NCBI GenBank assembly: GCA_947460595.1
Contig: CANHGS010000012.1
Location: forward strand, 1-64,000
Length of the DNA stretch: 64,000 nucleotides
DNA from: Bacteroidota bacterium
Lineage (GTDB): Bacteria; Bacteroidota; Bacteroidia; Chitinophagales; Chitinophagaceae
Direction: 5' to 3'
The translations under genes were made by a program, and so were the position numbers. The notes below the pieces were generated by a model. It was not told where the DNA came from. It ran no database searches and saw nothing but the letters and a program-made list of their open reading frames with translations. Below, one piece after another: positions 27,868 through 36,998 of the stretch (the first letter of the stretch is position 1; each line of letters begins with the position of its first letter).

Positions 27868-28434
27868 ATGAAAAACATTATTCAGAAGTATGCATTGGGA
27901 ATGGCAATTATTTTATTTGCTGCCTCCTGTGGCTCAACATTAAAAGTATATACAGACTTTGACAAAAACGCAGTATTTAGTAATTACAAAACTTTTAGTG
28001 TTTATAATTTAAAAACAACTGGTAGCGTAAGCCAATTGAACGCCGATAGAATTGTCAATGCTATAAAAGCAGAATTAACCAGCAAAGGATTTCAAGAAGC
28101 TGGTAGCAATCCTGATTTGATCATCAACGCGGTTACTTTATTAAAAGACAAACAATCTGTTTCTGCTTCTAGCAATTATTATGGTTATGGCGGAATTTAT
28201 AGACCTTATGGTTATTGGGGAGGTGGCATGGGTGTTGGCTCAACAACAGTTAGCACTTATACTTATAAAGACGGCTCATTAATCATTGATGTTGTTGATA
28301 ATAAAACACAGAAAATGGTATGGCAAGGAACCGGAAACGCTGAAATAGATAAGGCACCAAAAGATCCAGATGCAGCCATTAAAGCAGCTGTTACTAAGAT
28401 TTTGGCAAATTTTCCTCCAGACTCCAAAAAATAA
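27868..28434 (+). CDS. DUF4136-family lipoprotein
   Basis: 188 residues. The lipoprotein signal ends at FAASC21. The rest fits DUF4136: STLKVYTDFDKNAVFSNYKTFSVYNL at the start of the mature chain, ADRIVNAIKAELTSKGFQEAGSNPDLIINA, a glycine/tyrosine loop (YYGYGGIYRPYGYWGG), then GSLIIDVVDNKTQKMVWQGTGNA and the final AAIKAAVTKILANFPP. The family is widespread in Bacteroidota and of unknown role. The gene is followed by a strong terminator. Confidence 0.88.
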   Translation: MKNIIQKYALGMAIILFAASCGSTLKVYTDFDKNAVFSNYKTFSVYNLKTTGSVSQLNADRIVNAIKAELTSKGFQEAGSNPDLIINAVTLLKDKQSVSASSNYYGYGGIYRPYGYWGGGMGVGSTTVSTYTYKDGSLIIDVVDNKTQKMVWQGTGNAEIDKAPKDPDAAIKAAVTKILANFPPDSKK

Positions 28435-28454
28435 TACATCAAATAAATTACCAT

Positions 28455-28489
28455 AAAAAAGGTTGGAACCAATGTTCCAACCTTTTTTT
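28455..28489 (+). terminator. Rho-independent terminator after the DUF4136 gene
   Basis: A 9-bp stem GGTTGGAAC / GTTCCAACC with a CAAT loop, preceded by six A and followed by seven T. Symmetry of the A and T runs lets it work for the convergent minus-strand gene at 28616 as well. Confidence 0.9.
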
Positions 28490-28615
28490 ATGGAGTTTCA
28501 CTAGCAACTAAATGATTGATTTTTATAGTAAGCATCAAAAACACATAAAAAGCCTAAAGCAAAAACATGCGCACAAACTGTACCTACTGTGAAATAGTAT
28601 TTATCTGCCCTAGCT

Positions 28616-31024
28616 TTACTCTATCATCTTTACAACTCTGGTCAATTTTCCATTAGAATTCATTCCCTCTAATACTACCTGTAATTTCTTGCTACTATCA
28701 TTGTTATAAAATTCCACTTTAACCCTAGGACTTCGTTTATTGGTTAATAAGTAGGGATTCCAAAACAACGTAGTTCTACTATCTACTTCAAAATTTCCAG
28801 TTGGCTTATCATAATTGGGATTGAAAAACTCCTTAAATACGGAATAGCCTCCTAGTACAGTATTCTCCATTCCTTTGTTATTGGCTTGGTTGCCCCTACC
28901 AGTTTTTCCTTTCTTAGTATAAATAGCAATTGCCCCACCTCCACCACCACCTGGGCTTCCAAAAAAAGGTGGTCTAAATACTTTAATATAGGCTATATCG
29001 GGCACATTGAGATTTTGCACCATATCTATAGACATTTTCATTTCATTTAAAAACAAGTCTGGAGTGGCCCCTCTCCAACTAACTTGGGCATTAGCTCCTG
29101 AACCCGTAATCATCAATCCTGCAACCTTTCCTTGTAGATAAGTTAATACATCAATAGCTCCCATTGAACTAACATCTGTAGTTAAATCAAAAGAATAACC
29201 ATCGCCCCCGGAAAACAAGCCCGAGGCATATTTTTCCTCTAATTGTTGAATGGGAGATTTGGTTTTGGCTTTTACAATTACTTCCTGTAGAGTAGCAGAT
29301 TCCATTTGTCTGCGTAATTTCTCTTGTTCAGACAAATAATAATTCAACTGCACTCTAGCCATGCTATCACTCCAACCCGCTTGGGTTCCGCTAAGAGAAA
29401 AAGCTATTTTTTTAAATTCTTGATATAAAAGCCCATTTTGAATTTTCACTTGGGTTTGTTCAGTGAGTTTTGGGTTATTATTGAAACTATAAAATACCCT
29501 TACGGTATCATAGAAAAGCACCCCTGTTTGTTCAAAACTCCCGTCTTTAGCAACTGGAAGAAACAACAATTTTGAACTACTATCTTTTCCTGAAATGACT
29601 AAGTTTAATTGTAAATCCTTACTAGTAGCCAATGCCTGGTTTCCATAAACTTTACCAACCAATTTTAAGAAATCTGTTTCTCTTGGATAATTCCATTTTG
29701 GAAAATTGCCTTTGACCAATTTTTCCCAATCAAATCGTCTCCATCCATTTGTCAGCATAACTAAATCTAAATGAGCGGCAACACTATCCGCATCAGAAGA
29801 AAAATAATATGCTGGATTATGCACTTTCCCCTTAATATCTGAACTCAATAATAAATCGGAATAAATGGTTTGTTGCTCTGGTAATACAATGGAAGCATCC
29901 GTAACAGACAAAGACATATTGGTAGATGCGGTATCTGAAACCATAATTTCAATAACATTCTTTCCGCGTTTTTTTAAGTCGATGATTGGAATACTTAATT
30001 TGGCATTGAATTCATGGAGCCGATTATTTACAAAGACAATTCTTTCTGCTACTGGTTTCCAGTCTTCTGTAAATAGAGAAAATTGTACAATTCCGGTTGG
30101 TAGTTCATCAATGGGCAGGGCTGCTTTTTGAACCAATTTTTCCTCTCCTTTAAAATCAACGGTATAAATCAATTGTTGGTGTTGGTGTACCAATAATTTA
30201 AACTTTTTGAAATCTGCCGGAACTTCCTGTGTTCTTTCAATTTGGGCATAGGCTTTTTCATAATCAGTGGTTACTTTCAAAACAACTCCCTGACTTTTGG
30301 GTTGAGGCAAAATGGTATTGCTTTTTTGCCCAAATTCATCTGTCCAGTTCAACTGATATTTTTCTCCTGCAATTGGCTTGATATTAAACACCCCCATCCC
30401 ATCATGTGCAGCTTTCAAAGTATCTAATACTTTGTTTTTATCATTGACTAAAAATCCCTTTATCAATACTGGTGTGCCAAATTGATTGGTTGCTTTAAAT
30501 GCAACACGATTACTCACACCTTGCACTAAATTTCCTGATTCTGGAAACAGATCTACCCTAGTTTTAAGTAGTATCTTTTGAGTTGAGATTGTTGATTTAC
30601 CAGTGTTAATGGAAATGTTTTTTTCAAAAACAAAGGCTGAATCATCATTTAGCATCCACCTGGTAAATGCTTTTACATGAATAAAATCTCCTTTATAATT
30701 AGCCGGAATATCAAAACTTCCTTTGGCCGTAGATTGAAATAAGGGTGCGGCAGTTTGCTTAAGTAAGTTGCCACTAGTATCAAACCAAGCTACATACATA
30801 TTCTTACTCATCTCACTAGGAAGAGACGCCATTTGCAAATAAACCTTGTAGAAAATTGTTTCTTCTTTATTGTAAATGGTTCTGTCAAAATGTATATGCA
30901 CTTTTTCATTAGAAAATTGCTCATCATAGACTGCCATTAATGAATCCATCTGTTGGGCATTTACACTTAGATGGAAAACTAAGCCTGAAAGGGCTGAGAA
31001 AACAGTTAGAAGTATCTTTTTCAT
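28616..31024 (-). CDS. MG2-like / TonB-plug domain surface protein
   Basis: 802 residues with a Sec signal peptide (to about residue 23). The N-terminal part resembles alpha-2-macroglobulin MG2 domains: EKVHIHFDRTIYNKEETIFYKVYL is the characteristic opening strand pattern. Several beta-sandwich-like segments follow to about residue 575. At about 577-705 there is a TonB-receptor plug-like domain (ATLQEVIVKAK, VLTYLQGKVAGLMI, YIKVFRPPFFG, GGAIAIYTKKG), then a short beta tail and no barrel. Proteins of this build are found in Bacteroidota and annotated only by the plug. A role in macromolecule capture or TonB-linked energy coupling is speculative. It stands as a single gene before the terminator at 28455. 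Confidence 0.75.
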   Translation of the reverse strand: MKKILLTVFSALSGLVFHLSVNAQQMDSLMAVYDEQFSNEKVHIHFDRTIYNKEETIFYKVYLQMASLPSEMSKNMYVAWFDTSGNLLKQTAAPLFQSTAKGSFDIPANYKGDFIHVKAFTRWMLNDDSAFVFEKNISINTGKSTISTQKILLKTRVDLFPESGNLVQGVSNRVAFKATNQFGTPVLIKGFLVNDKNKVLDTLKAAHDGMGVFNIKPIAGEKYQLNWTDEFGQKSNTILPQPKSQGVVLKVTTDYEKAYAQIERTQEVPADFKKFKLLVHQHQQLIYTVDFKGEEKLVQKAALPIDELPTGIVQFSLFTEDWKPVAERIVFVNNRLHEFNAKLSIPIIDLKKRGKNVIEIMVSDTASTNMSLSVTDASIVLPEQQTIYSDLLLSSDIKGKVHNPAYYFSSDADSVAAHLDLVMLTNGWRRFDWEKLVKGNFPKWNYPRETDFLKLVGKVYGNQALATSKDLQLNLVISGKDSSSKLLFLPVAKDGSFEQTGVLFYDTVRVFYSFNNNPKLTEQTQVKIQNGLLYQEFKKIAFSLSGTQAGWSDSMARVQLNYYLSEQEKLRRQMESATLQEVIVKAKTKSPIQQLEEKYASGLFSGGDGYSFDLTTDVSSMGAIDVLTYLQGKVAGLMITGSGANAQVSWRGATPDLFLNEMKMSIDMVQNLNVPDIAYIKVFRPPFFGSPGGGGGGAIAIYTKKGKTGRGNQANNKGMENTVLGGYSVFKEFFNPNYDKPTGNFEVDSRTTLFWNPYLLTNKRSPRVKVEFYNNDSSKKLQVVLEGMNSNGKLTRVVKMIE

Positions 31025-31136
31025 GCATTGCTAAATTAAAGAATTCCCATACATCATTCTGTTAAACAAAAACAAATCAACCCTATCCCCTATTACATAA
31101 AGACCAGATAACGACTAGTTTCATGAGATAAGATTA

Positions 31137-31167
31137 AAATAAAAACGCCCCAAAAAAGGGGCGTTTT
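31137..31167 (-). terminator. Rho-independent terminator of the minus-strand GMC/82-residue-ORF transcript
   Basis: A 10-bp stem AAAACGCCCC / GGGGCGTTTT with a 6-A loop (31142-31151 with 31158-31167). On the minus strand it ends in a T-rich tail. It lies 19 bases past the stop of the small gene at 31187, in the correct orientation. Confidence 0.88.
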
Positions 31168-31186
31168 AACTTTGTACTACAATGAA

Positions 31187-31408
31187 TTATTCTGCAGCAG
31201 TTGCCAGTGGGTTCCTACGGGTAGGAATCACGGTTTGCTCGTCATCACTCAAATACACCCAGAAATCATATAATGCAAAAATATCGCCTGGAATTTTGGG
31301 TGTGTTTGGTTCCCCATTGCGTTCATAGGATCCCAACAAATCCCCGGCAACGCGCAATTCTTTCAATTTTTGTTCGTGTGTCAGTTCTTTAAAACTTTCG
31401 ATAGTCAT
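31187..31408 (-). CDS. Small conserved-looking hypothetical protein
   Basis: About 73 residues from the ATG at 31408 (MTIESFKELTHEQKLKELRVAG); an upstream ATG at 31435 would add nine residues. The sequence is soluble and helical at the N-terminus, then contains VYLSDDEQTVIPTRRNPLA. I do not recognise a family. A clean terminator just downstream and its position 48 bases after the GMC oxidoreductase gene support it as the last gene of that transcript. Confidence 0.65.
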   Translation of the reverse strand: MTIESFKELTHEQKLKELRVAGDLLGSYERNGEPNTPKIPGDIFALYDFWVYLSDDEQTVIPTRRNPLATAAE

Positions 31409-31455
31409 AAACAAGTTTGCTTTATTCGGGTGCAATCTAATAAGAAAAAAACAAT

Positions 31456-33165
31456 TTATTGTGAGATTCCTCCATTTCTGACAGCATGGTCCACTGCCCT
31501 AGCCGTTAAAGCCATATAAGTTAGGGAGGGATTTTGGGTAGAAGTAGATGTCATACAGGCCCCATCTGTCACATAAACATTATCACATGCGTGGAGTTGG
31601 TTAAACTCATTCAATAGGGATGTTTTGGGATCTTTTCCCATTCTAACCCCTCCCATTTCATGGATATCCAAACCCGGTGCCTGTTTGGAATCTGAGGTTT
31701 TTATATTAGTAAAACCAGCTTTTTGAAACATTTCTGTCATCTGTTCTAAATAATCATTGACCATTTTCTCATCATTTTCATCATATCCAATACGGATATT
31801 CAATTGAGGCATTCCCCATTCATCCTTCAAACTAGGGTGTAAATTTACCAGATTGCTAGATTTAGGAATGGTTTCACCCATCATATGAGACCCAACTTGC
31901 CATGGACCTAATTCTTTTTCGGCTAAATGTTTTTTCAAGACCAAGCCAAGGCCATCTGTATTTTTTTTGAGGCTCCTATAAGAAGAGAATCCAGCAGCAT
32001 AGCCTCTCAAAAAATCCGTCTCTTGATTTTCTACATTTCTAAATCTGGGTAGGTAGGCACTTGTGGGAGACCTACCGTCTGTATTGCTATCCAAATGCCC
32101 TTCATGGATGGCACTAATCCTTGCTCTATAATTATGGAATGCCAAGAATTTACCCAATAAGCCGTTGTCATTGCCTAATCCTTGTGGGAACCTTGAAGAA
32201 ATAGAATTTAATAATATTAAATTAGTATTTAATGCCCCTGCATTTACAAAAATTACTTTTGAATAATATTCCACCATTTCCTTGGTATGACTATCAATAA
32301 CCCTAACGCCTGTTGCCTTTCCTTTTTGATTGTCATAGATAATAGAATGCACTATTGAAAATGGTCTTAAGGTCATTTTCCCTGTTTTTGCAGCCCAAGG
32401 AAGGGTGGCGGAATTACTATTAAAATACCCTCCAAAAGGGCATCCCCGCTGACAAAGTCTTCTATTTTGACATTGTCCCCTTCCTTGCGCTAAATGTAGT
32501 GCCGTGGGCTCGGTTAAATGAGCACACCTACCATAAATTAAATGTCTATTTTGATAATTCTTTTGAATAATATCTTTAAAATAATGATCCACACAGGTCA
32601 GTTCTAAAGCGGGCAAAAATTCACCATCAGGTAAAATAGGTAAGCCATCTTTATTTCCAGAAATGCCCACAAACTTTTCTACATAACTATACCATGGAGC
32701 CAAATCTTTATACCTGATGGGCCAATCCACTGCAAAACCGTCTCTAGCAGGACCATCAAAATCAAAATCACTCCAGCGTTGGGTTTGCCTTGCCCACATG
32801 ATTGACTTACCTCCTACTTGGTAACCTCTGATCCAATCAAAGGGTTGCTCCTGCTGATAGGGATGTTCTTGATCTTTGACAAAAAAATGTGCTGCATCTT
32901 CCTTAAAAGCATAACAGCGGCTAATAATAGGATTTGCTTGGGTAATGGCTAGGGGCATTTGTCCTCTATGCTCAAATTCCCAGGGCATTTTATTGGTGGT
33001 AGGATAATCTTTTAAATGCTGAACATCTCTACCTCTTTCTAAGACCAAGGTATTCCAACCTTTTTCAGTAAACTCTTTAGCCGCCCAACCACCACTCATA
33101 CCAGAGCCTATAACAATGGCGTCAAATCTTCTTTTTTCTTTTGAAACAATAATATTATCTGACAT
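31456..33165 (-). CDS. GMC-family FAD oxidoreductase (large subunit)
   Basis: 569 residues. The FAD-binding motif lies at the N-terminus (FDAIVIGSGMSGGWAAKEF), the substrate region in the middle contains the cysteine-rich CQNRRLCQRGCPFGGY loop, and the C-terminal GMC_oxred_C motif ends HEMGGVRMG...QNPSLTYMALTARAVDH, which supplies the catalytic His and Asn. Its stop-start junction with the small-subunit gene has no gap. GMC proteins paired with a gluconate 2-dehydrogenase subunit 3 protein include sugar-3-dehydrogenases and gluconate dehydrogenases, feeding electrons to cytochromes. Which sugar is oxidised here is not known. No cytochrome gene follows. Confidence 0.9.
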   Translation of the reverse strand: MSDNIIVSKEKRRFDAIVIGSGMSGGWAAKEFTEKGWNTLVLERGRDVQHLKDYPTTNKMPWEFEHRGQMPLAITQANPIISRCYAFKEDAAHFFVKDQEHPYQQEQPFDWIRGYQVGGKSIMWARQTQRWSDFDFDGPARDGFAVDWPIRYKDLAPWYSYVEKFVGISGNKDGLPILPDGEFLPALELTCVDHYFKDIIQKNYQNRHLIYGRCAHLTEPTALHLAQGRGQCQNRRLCQRGCPFGGYFNSNSATLPWAAKTGKMTLRPFSIVHSIIYDNQKGKATGVRVIDSHTKEMVEYYSKVIFVNAGALNTNLILLNSISSRFPQGLGNDNGLLGKFLAFHNYRARISAIHEGHLDSNTDGRSPTSAYLPRFRNVENQETDFLRGYAAGFSSYRSLKKNTDGLGLVLKKHLAEKELGPWQVGSHMMGETIPKSSNLVNLHPSLKDEWGMPQLNIRIGYDENDEKMVNDYLEQMTEMFQKAGFTNIKTSDSKQAPGLDIHEMGGVRMGKDPKTSLLNEFNQLHACDNVYVTDGACMTSTSTQNPSLTYMALTARAVDHAVRNGGISQ

Positions 33166-33717
33166 TTAAGACTGTTTAATTGATTGATTAGAAATGCTAA
33201 CACATCCATGAAATCTTGATGGAATTTGTTCATACACTTGAATATTTGTCATGAAAAATTCTGAGCCACTATACGCTTGTATCAATCGCTGTTTGGCGTC
33301 ATAATAAAAACTTACCAAGGGTTCCTTGGAACCTTTCTCAGATTCAAATTTTTCCATAAATGCAAGTCTTTGTGCAGGATTGGCATTATTAAAAAAAAGT
33401 TGGTTTTGCTTTTGAAATGCAGCTGAAAACGCATTCAAGCCTTTTAAGAAGATTTCTTGTTCCTGTTTTGAACTGCAATCATCGAGCATTTTCCAAACAA
33501 AAAGATCCGCGTGTACCTCTAAAGCTCCAACTGTATCCGATGTTGGAATTAGGGTATCCGCAAAAGCAGAAAATAACATTTCTTGATCTGCATCAACTGA
33601 AATATGTTTTAATCTAAGCCCCTTTTTCTGAGGCAATAATAAGCAGGAGGGCAATAGCGCAGCTCCGGCTGAGACAAACAAAAGTTGCTTTAATAATTGT
33701 CTTCTTGCATGTAGCAT
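33166..33717 (-). CDS. Gluconate 2-dehydrogenase subunit 3 family protein (small subunit)
   Basis: 183 residues. A basic, twin-arginine-like N-terminus (HARRQLLKQLLFVSAGAALLPSC) ends in a lipobox-like LPSC, so the protein may carry the complex through Tat and anchor it in the membrane. The mature part has the family's pattern (MLFSAFADTLIPTSDTVGALEVHADLFVWKMLDD, KGLNAFSAAFQ, AQRLAFMEKFES). It is translationally coupled to the GMC subunit, which has no signal of its own and would be co-exported. Confidence 0.87.
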   Translation of the reverse strand: MLHARRQLLKQLLFVSAGAALLPSCLLLPQKKGLRLKHISVDADQEMLFSAFADTLIPTSDTVGALEVHADLFVWKMLDDCSSKQEQEIFLKGLNAFSAAFQKQNQLFFNNANPAQRLAFMEKFESEKGSKEPLVSFYYDAKQRLIQAYSGSEFFMTNIQVYEQIPSRFHGCVSISNQSIKQS

Positions 33718-33801
33718 ATATGGCGTATATTTCTAAAAATACGCAGCAAAATTGACAGAATGCCTAAACCGTTTATAAAAAAATGTATTTGGTAAAAAAT
33801 G

Positions 33802-34041
33802 TCAAACTAAAATGGGCTCCACACAACGGTCAATTGCAGTAAGTAATGCTTCAACCAATGATTCAGTAGCTTCTGATTGATCTTTTAAAATGGTTCTGCT
33901 ACTAAATATATTGTTAGGGAAATATTTTACAAAATAACTAGAATAGGATTCAAATTCCCAGTAAACAACAGTTCCTCTTAATTGTCCAGTGATTTTATGA
34001 CCCTTGTATTCCGTTTGAACAAGAATGGAAAAGTATTGCAT
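33802..34041 (-). CDS. Orphan small ORF, hypothetical
   Basis: 79 residues starting MQYFSILVQTEYKGHKITGQ. No signal peptide or membrane segment and no family that I recognise. The reading frame shows regular codon use (Gly, Glu and Lys codons in protein-like order) and stands alone between the GMC pair and the START gene, 84 bases from the former. It is likely a gene, but the evidence is only the frame itself. Confidence 0.5.
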   Translation of the reverse strand: MQYFSILVQTEYKGHKITGQLRGTVVYWEFESYSSYFVKYFPNNIFSSRTILKDQSEATESLVEALLTAIDRCVEPILV

Positions 34042-34156
34042 CTCTCAAAATTTTAAACAAATGTAGCGGTAGAGAGTAGCCGCTTTTGTAGTAGAATTAC
34101 CAAAAAAGAACCGTAAAATCAACGATTTGTCATCGATCTTTTTACTAAATTAAATA

Positions 34157-34216
34157 AATTAGTCAAATAATTACATTTTTTAATCAAATAGAATGAATTA
34201 CTTGGATTGACTAATT
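34157..34216. repeat. Spaced inverted repeat downstream of the START-domain gene
   Basis: AATTAGTCAA (34157-34166) and TTGACTAATT (34207-34216) are perfect 10-bp inverted copies separated by 40 AT-rich bases, 16 bases beyond the stop of the START gene. It could fold into a 3' end structure of the minus transcript or be an operator pair. Not a classical terminator. Confidence 0.45.
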
Positions 34217-34231
34217 GCAAGATCCAATATA

Positions 34232-34897
34232 CTAATCTTTCAGAAAATCAAAATGTTGTCCCTTAAACCTTTTGTCTGCTAATAATTTGGAAAGATTTTT
34301 AAAAGATTCAAAAGGTGCTTTAGTTATAAAAAGGTTTACCATCCAAGGAGGGATTCCCCCTCCCGGATCAACTTTAATTTGATAGTCAATACTAATCCTA
34401 TTGTCAGGTAATGGTTGAACCAACCAAATAGCTTCAGACATGGGTACTCTTTGTTTACCGGCTTTTATGGGCAAAATGTTGTCAACGGTATTAGCATGAA
34501 TGGTGAGCAATTTGGTTATTGGGTGTTGCATCATACTAAGATCAATGACCATATCCCTATTATTCATTGGCCAAGGCAGGGCCGCTTCTGCATAATAATA
34601 CAATCTAGCAGTTGAAATCTGTTTAACCAAATTAGCCTGTTTGGTAGCAATTACCCACTCTGGCTGCAAACTGGGTTGCATTAAAATAGAAACTAATTGA
34701 GAAAGATTAGCCTGAAATTCGCAAACAACCCTGATGGATTTAAATTTTGAATCTTCTAATTTACCAGTATAAACTATAATTCCATCTTTACCCTTTTTAA
34801 AATTCCATTCAGTTTGAGCAGATACCGTTTGGCAGAAAAAACAGGCACTTACAAAACTAACAGAAACTATGGTATATAATTGAGAGAAAAAGGTCAT
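34232..34897 (-). CDS. Exported START-domain (lipid-binding) protein
   Basis: About 222 residues from the ATG at 34897, which begins a normal signal peptide (MTFFSQLYTIVSVSFVSA...SAQ); the frame is open to 35035 but the extra 46 residues are not family-like and overlap the divergent promoter. The START/polyketide-cyclase-like fold is seen in TEWNFKKGKDGIIVYTGKLEDSKFKSIR, LYYYAEAALPWPMNNRDMVID and VDPGGGIPPWMVNLFITKAPFESFKNL. Such proteins bind hydrophobic ligands. It diverges from the polyketide operon across about 140 bases, so a link to lipid transport is attractive but unproven. Confidence 0.8.
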   Translation of the reverse strand: MTFFSQLYTIVSVSFVSACFFCQTVSAQTEWNFKKGKDGIIVYTGKLEDSKFKSIRVVCEFQANLSQLVSILMQPSLQPEWVIATKQANLVKQISTARLYYYAEAALPWPMNNRDMVIDLSMMQHPITKLLTIHANTVDNILPIKAGKQRVPMSEAIWLVQPLPDNRISIDYQIKVDPGGGIPPWMVNLFITKAPFESFKNLSKLLADKRFKGQHFDFLKD

Positions 34898-35035
34898 TGG
34901 ATACAAGTTAATAATAATCAATGAAGTTAAAACAGGATTTAGTTGATTTAACGTATTAGATGTATAACAAAATAAATATTTTAGGAAAATGATGATTAAC
35001 TTAAGACTCTTGGACTCCACCAACCCAGGTATCAT

Positions 35036-35902
35036 ATGTTACTCAAAAAATCTACCATACAATTACTCCGATTTCCTTTTTCCTTTTTTTTAATGCCAGT
35101 ATTTTGGTTTGCACTAAGTTTTATCCAAAGTATCAACTGGTTAAATGCTATAGTTGTTTTCCTATTGTTACACCTATTATTATATCCAGCATCCAATGGA
35201 TACAATAGCTATATGGATAGAGACAAAGAAAGTATTGGAGGAATAGAAAAACCCATGGAGCCAAGCTATGAATTATATGTAACTAGTGTTTTCATGGATC
35301 TTCTAGGATTGTTACTTGCCTCACTGATAAGTATAAAATTTGGGTTAGGATACTTATGCTATATCCTGTTTTCTAGATTATACTCCTGGCGAAAAATCAG
35401 GTTAAAACAATACCCCGTAGTTGGTTATCTAACGGTAATATTAAACCAAGGCGCACTAGTATTTTATATGGTTTTCCAAGTATGTAGTAATGATCAGTCT
35501 CCCTCCGTACCAATAGATTTATTATTTGCAGCAAGCCTTTTAATTGGGGGATTTTACCCAATTACACAAGTTTATCAACATAAACAAGACCAAGAAGATG
35601 GGGTAAAAACCATTTCTATTTTACTAGGCAAAATAGGAACGTTTATATTTTGTATGACCTTATATATGATAGCTTTTGGCATTTTGTTTTGGCATTTTAA
35701 TCAGCACGGATATTTAAATCAATTTTATGTTTTACAACTCTTTTTTTTACCCGTTGTTATTTATTTTCTGTATTGGTTTTACAAAGTTTGGAAGAATCCA
35801 GATGAAGCTGGTTTTAAACAAACTATGTTTATGAATTGGCTAGCAAGTAGCTGTACCAGTGCAGCATTTATCACCATTTTAATATTGAAAAATTTTGGCT
35901 GA
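35036..35902 (+). CDS. UbiA-family prenyltransferase
   Basis: 288 residues with about eight to nine transmembrane helices. The first aspartate-rich motif is N57-S-Y-M-D61-R-D63-K-E, equivalent to the NDxxDxxxD of UbiA with the second D replaced by S and the last by E. The second motif is in YQHKQDQEDGVKTISILLGK. These bind prenyl diphosphate through Mg2+. The family transfers isoprenoids to aromatic acceptors in menaquinone, ubiquinone, chlorophyll and phenolic-lipid pathways. First gene of a four-gene operon; its end overlaps the polyketide synthase start by 8 bases. The acceptor is probably the polyketide product. Confidence 0.88.
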   Translation: MLLKKSTIQLLRFPFSFFLMPVFWFALSFIQSINWLNAIVVFLLLHLLLYPASNGYNSYMDRDKESIGGIEKPMEPSYELYVTSVFMDLLGLLLASLISIKFGLGYLCYILFSRLYSWRKIRLKQYPVVGYLTVILNQGALVFYMVFQVCSNDQSPSVPIDLLFAASLLIGGFYPITQVYQHKQDQEDGVKTISILLGKIGTFIFCMTLYMIAFGILFWHFNQHGYLNQFYVLQLFFLPVVIYFLYWFYKVWKNPDEAGFKQTMFMNWLASSCTSAAFITILILKNFG

Positions 35903-36998
35903 AATAATTTCTATAGGTACTGCAGTTCCCAAATATTGCCATAGTCAACAAGATATTCTTGCAGTCATGCAAGAAATTTATCAATTAGACGCTGTGGAGA
36001 AAAGAAAACTATCCTTTTTATATAGTCAGAGTGGCATTGCACAAAGACATTCTGTGATTCCTGATTTTGGTATACCCTCCCATCAATGGACATTTGTTCC
36101 TACAGATCCATCAAAAGACTTTCCAGATATAGATCAACGAATGTCTATCTATCAATCTGAAGCTATTCCGCTTTGTTTAGAAGCTATAGAAAATTGTTTA
36201 TACAAACAATGTAAGAATGAAGCAGTCACCCATTTGATTACAGTTAGCTGCACAGGCATGAGTGCTCCGGGTTTAGACTTAGAAATTATGGAAGCATTGA
36301 AATTAAGCCCCAACCTATTTAGGACATCTATTAATTTCATGGGCTGCTATGCTGCTATTCATGGTTTAAAAATTGCTAAGCTTATTTGTGATACTACACC
36401 CGAAGCTCAAGTATTATTGGTATGTGTAGAACTTTGTACCATTCACTTGCAAAAAGAATATAGTATTGACAATGCGTCTAGTAGTTTATTATTTGCAGAT
36501 GGTTGCGCTGCCGTATTAATCAACAACCAAGTCCAAAAAACTAGTTTAACCATCAAGGGTTTTCATTCCCAAATTGCAAGCCAAGGAAAATTTGATATGG
36601 CATGGAATATAAGTAAAAAAGGATTTTTGATGCGTTTAAGTAGCTATGTACCTCAGTTGATAGAGGCAGACATAAAAGCACTGTTAGAAACAGCTCTCAA
36701 CAAAATTGGCTTAGACAGTCAAGCAGTTACAAATTGGTGCATACATCCCGGTGGAAAAAAAATTGTAGACCTGATTCAAAAGGAATTAGCATTAACCCAA
36801 GCAGATACCGCTGATGCAAGAAATATTTTAAATCAATATGGTAACATGTCTGCTCCAACCATATTATTTGTACTCAAATCTATGATGGAAAAGAGCATCA
36901 AAGAAAATGCTGTGGTTTTTGGGGTTGCTTTTGGACCTGGTTTAACCATGGAAACATTTTTACTAGATAACAAATCAACCCGTTTAGAGCATGCCTAA
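35895..36998 (+). CDS. Type III polyketide synthase
   Basis: 367 residues of the chalcone/stilbene synthase family. The catalytic triad is readable: C151 in MGCYAA, H284 in CIHPGG and N317 in YGNMSA. Another family block is ISVSCTGMSAPG-like (ITVSCTGMSAPGLD). The start is TTG at 35895, supported by the required N-terminal strand AEIISIGTAVPKY and the 8-base overlap with the prenyltransferase, which points to translational coupling. The enzyme condenses an acyl-CoA starter with malonyl-CoA units to an alkylresorcinol, pyrone or naphthol. Length and N-terminus are normal. Confidence 0.93.
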   Translation: MAEIISIGTAVPKYCHSQQDILAVMQEIYQLDAVEKRKLSFLYSQSGIAQRHSVIPDFGIPSHQWTFVPTDPSKDFPDIDQRMSIYQSEAIPLCLEAIENCLYKQCKNEAVTHLITVSCTGMSAPGLDLEIMEALKLSPNLFRTSINFMGCYAAIHGLKIAKLICDTTPEAQVLLVCVELCTIHLQKEYSIDNASSSLLFADGCAAVLINNQVQKTSLTIKGFHSQIASQGKFDMAWNISKKGFLMRLSSYVPQLIEADIKALLETALNKIGLDSQAVTNWCIHPGGKKIVDLIQKELALTQADTADARNILNQYGNMSAPTILFVLKSMMEKSIKENAVVFGVAFGPGLTMETFLLDNKSTRLEHA

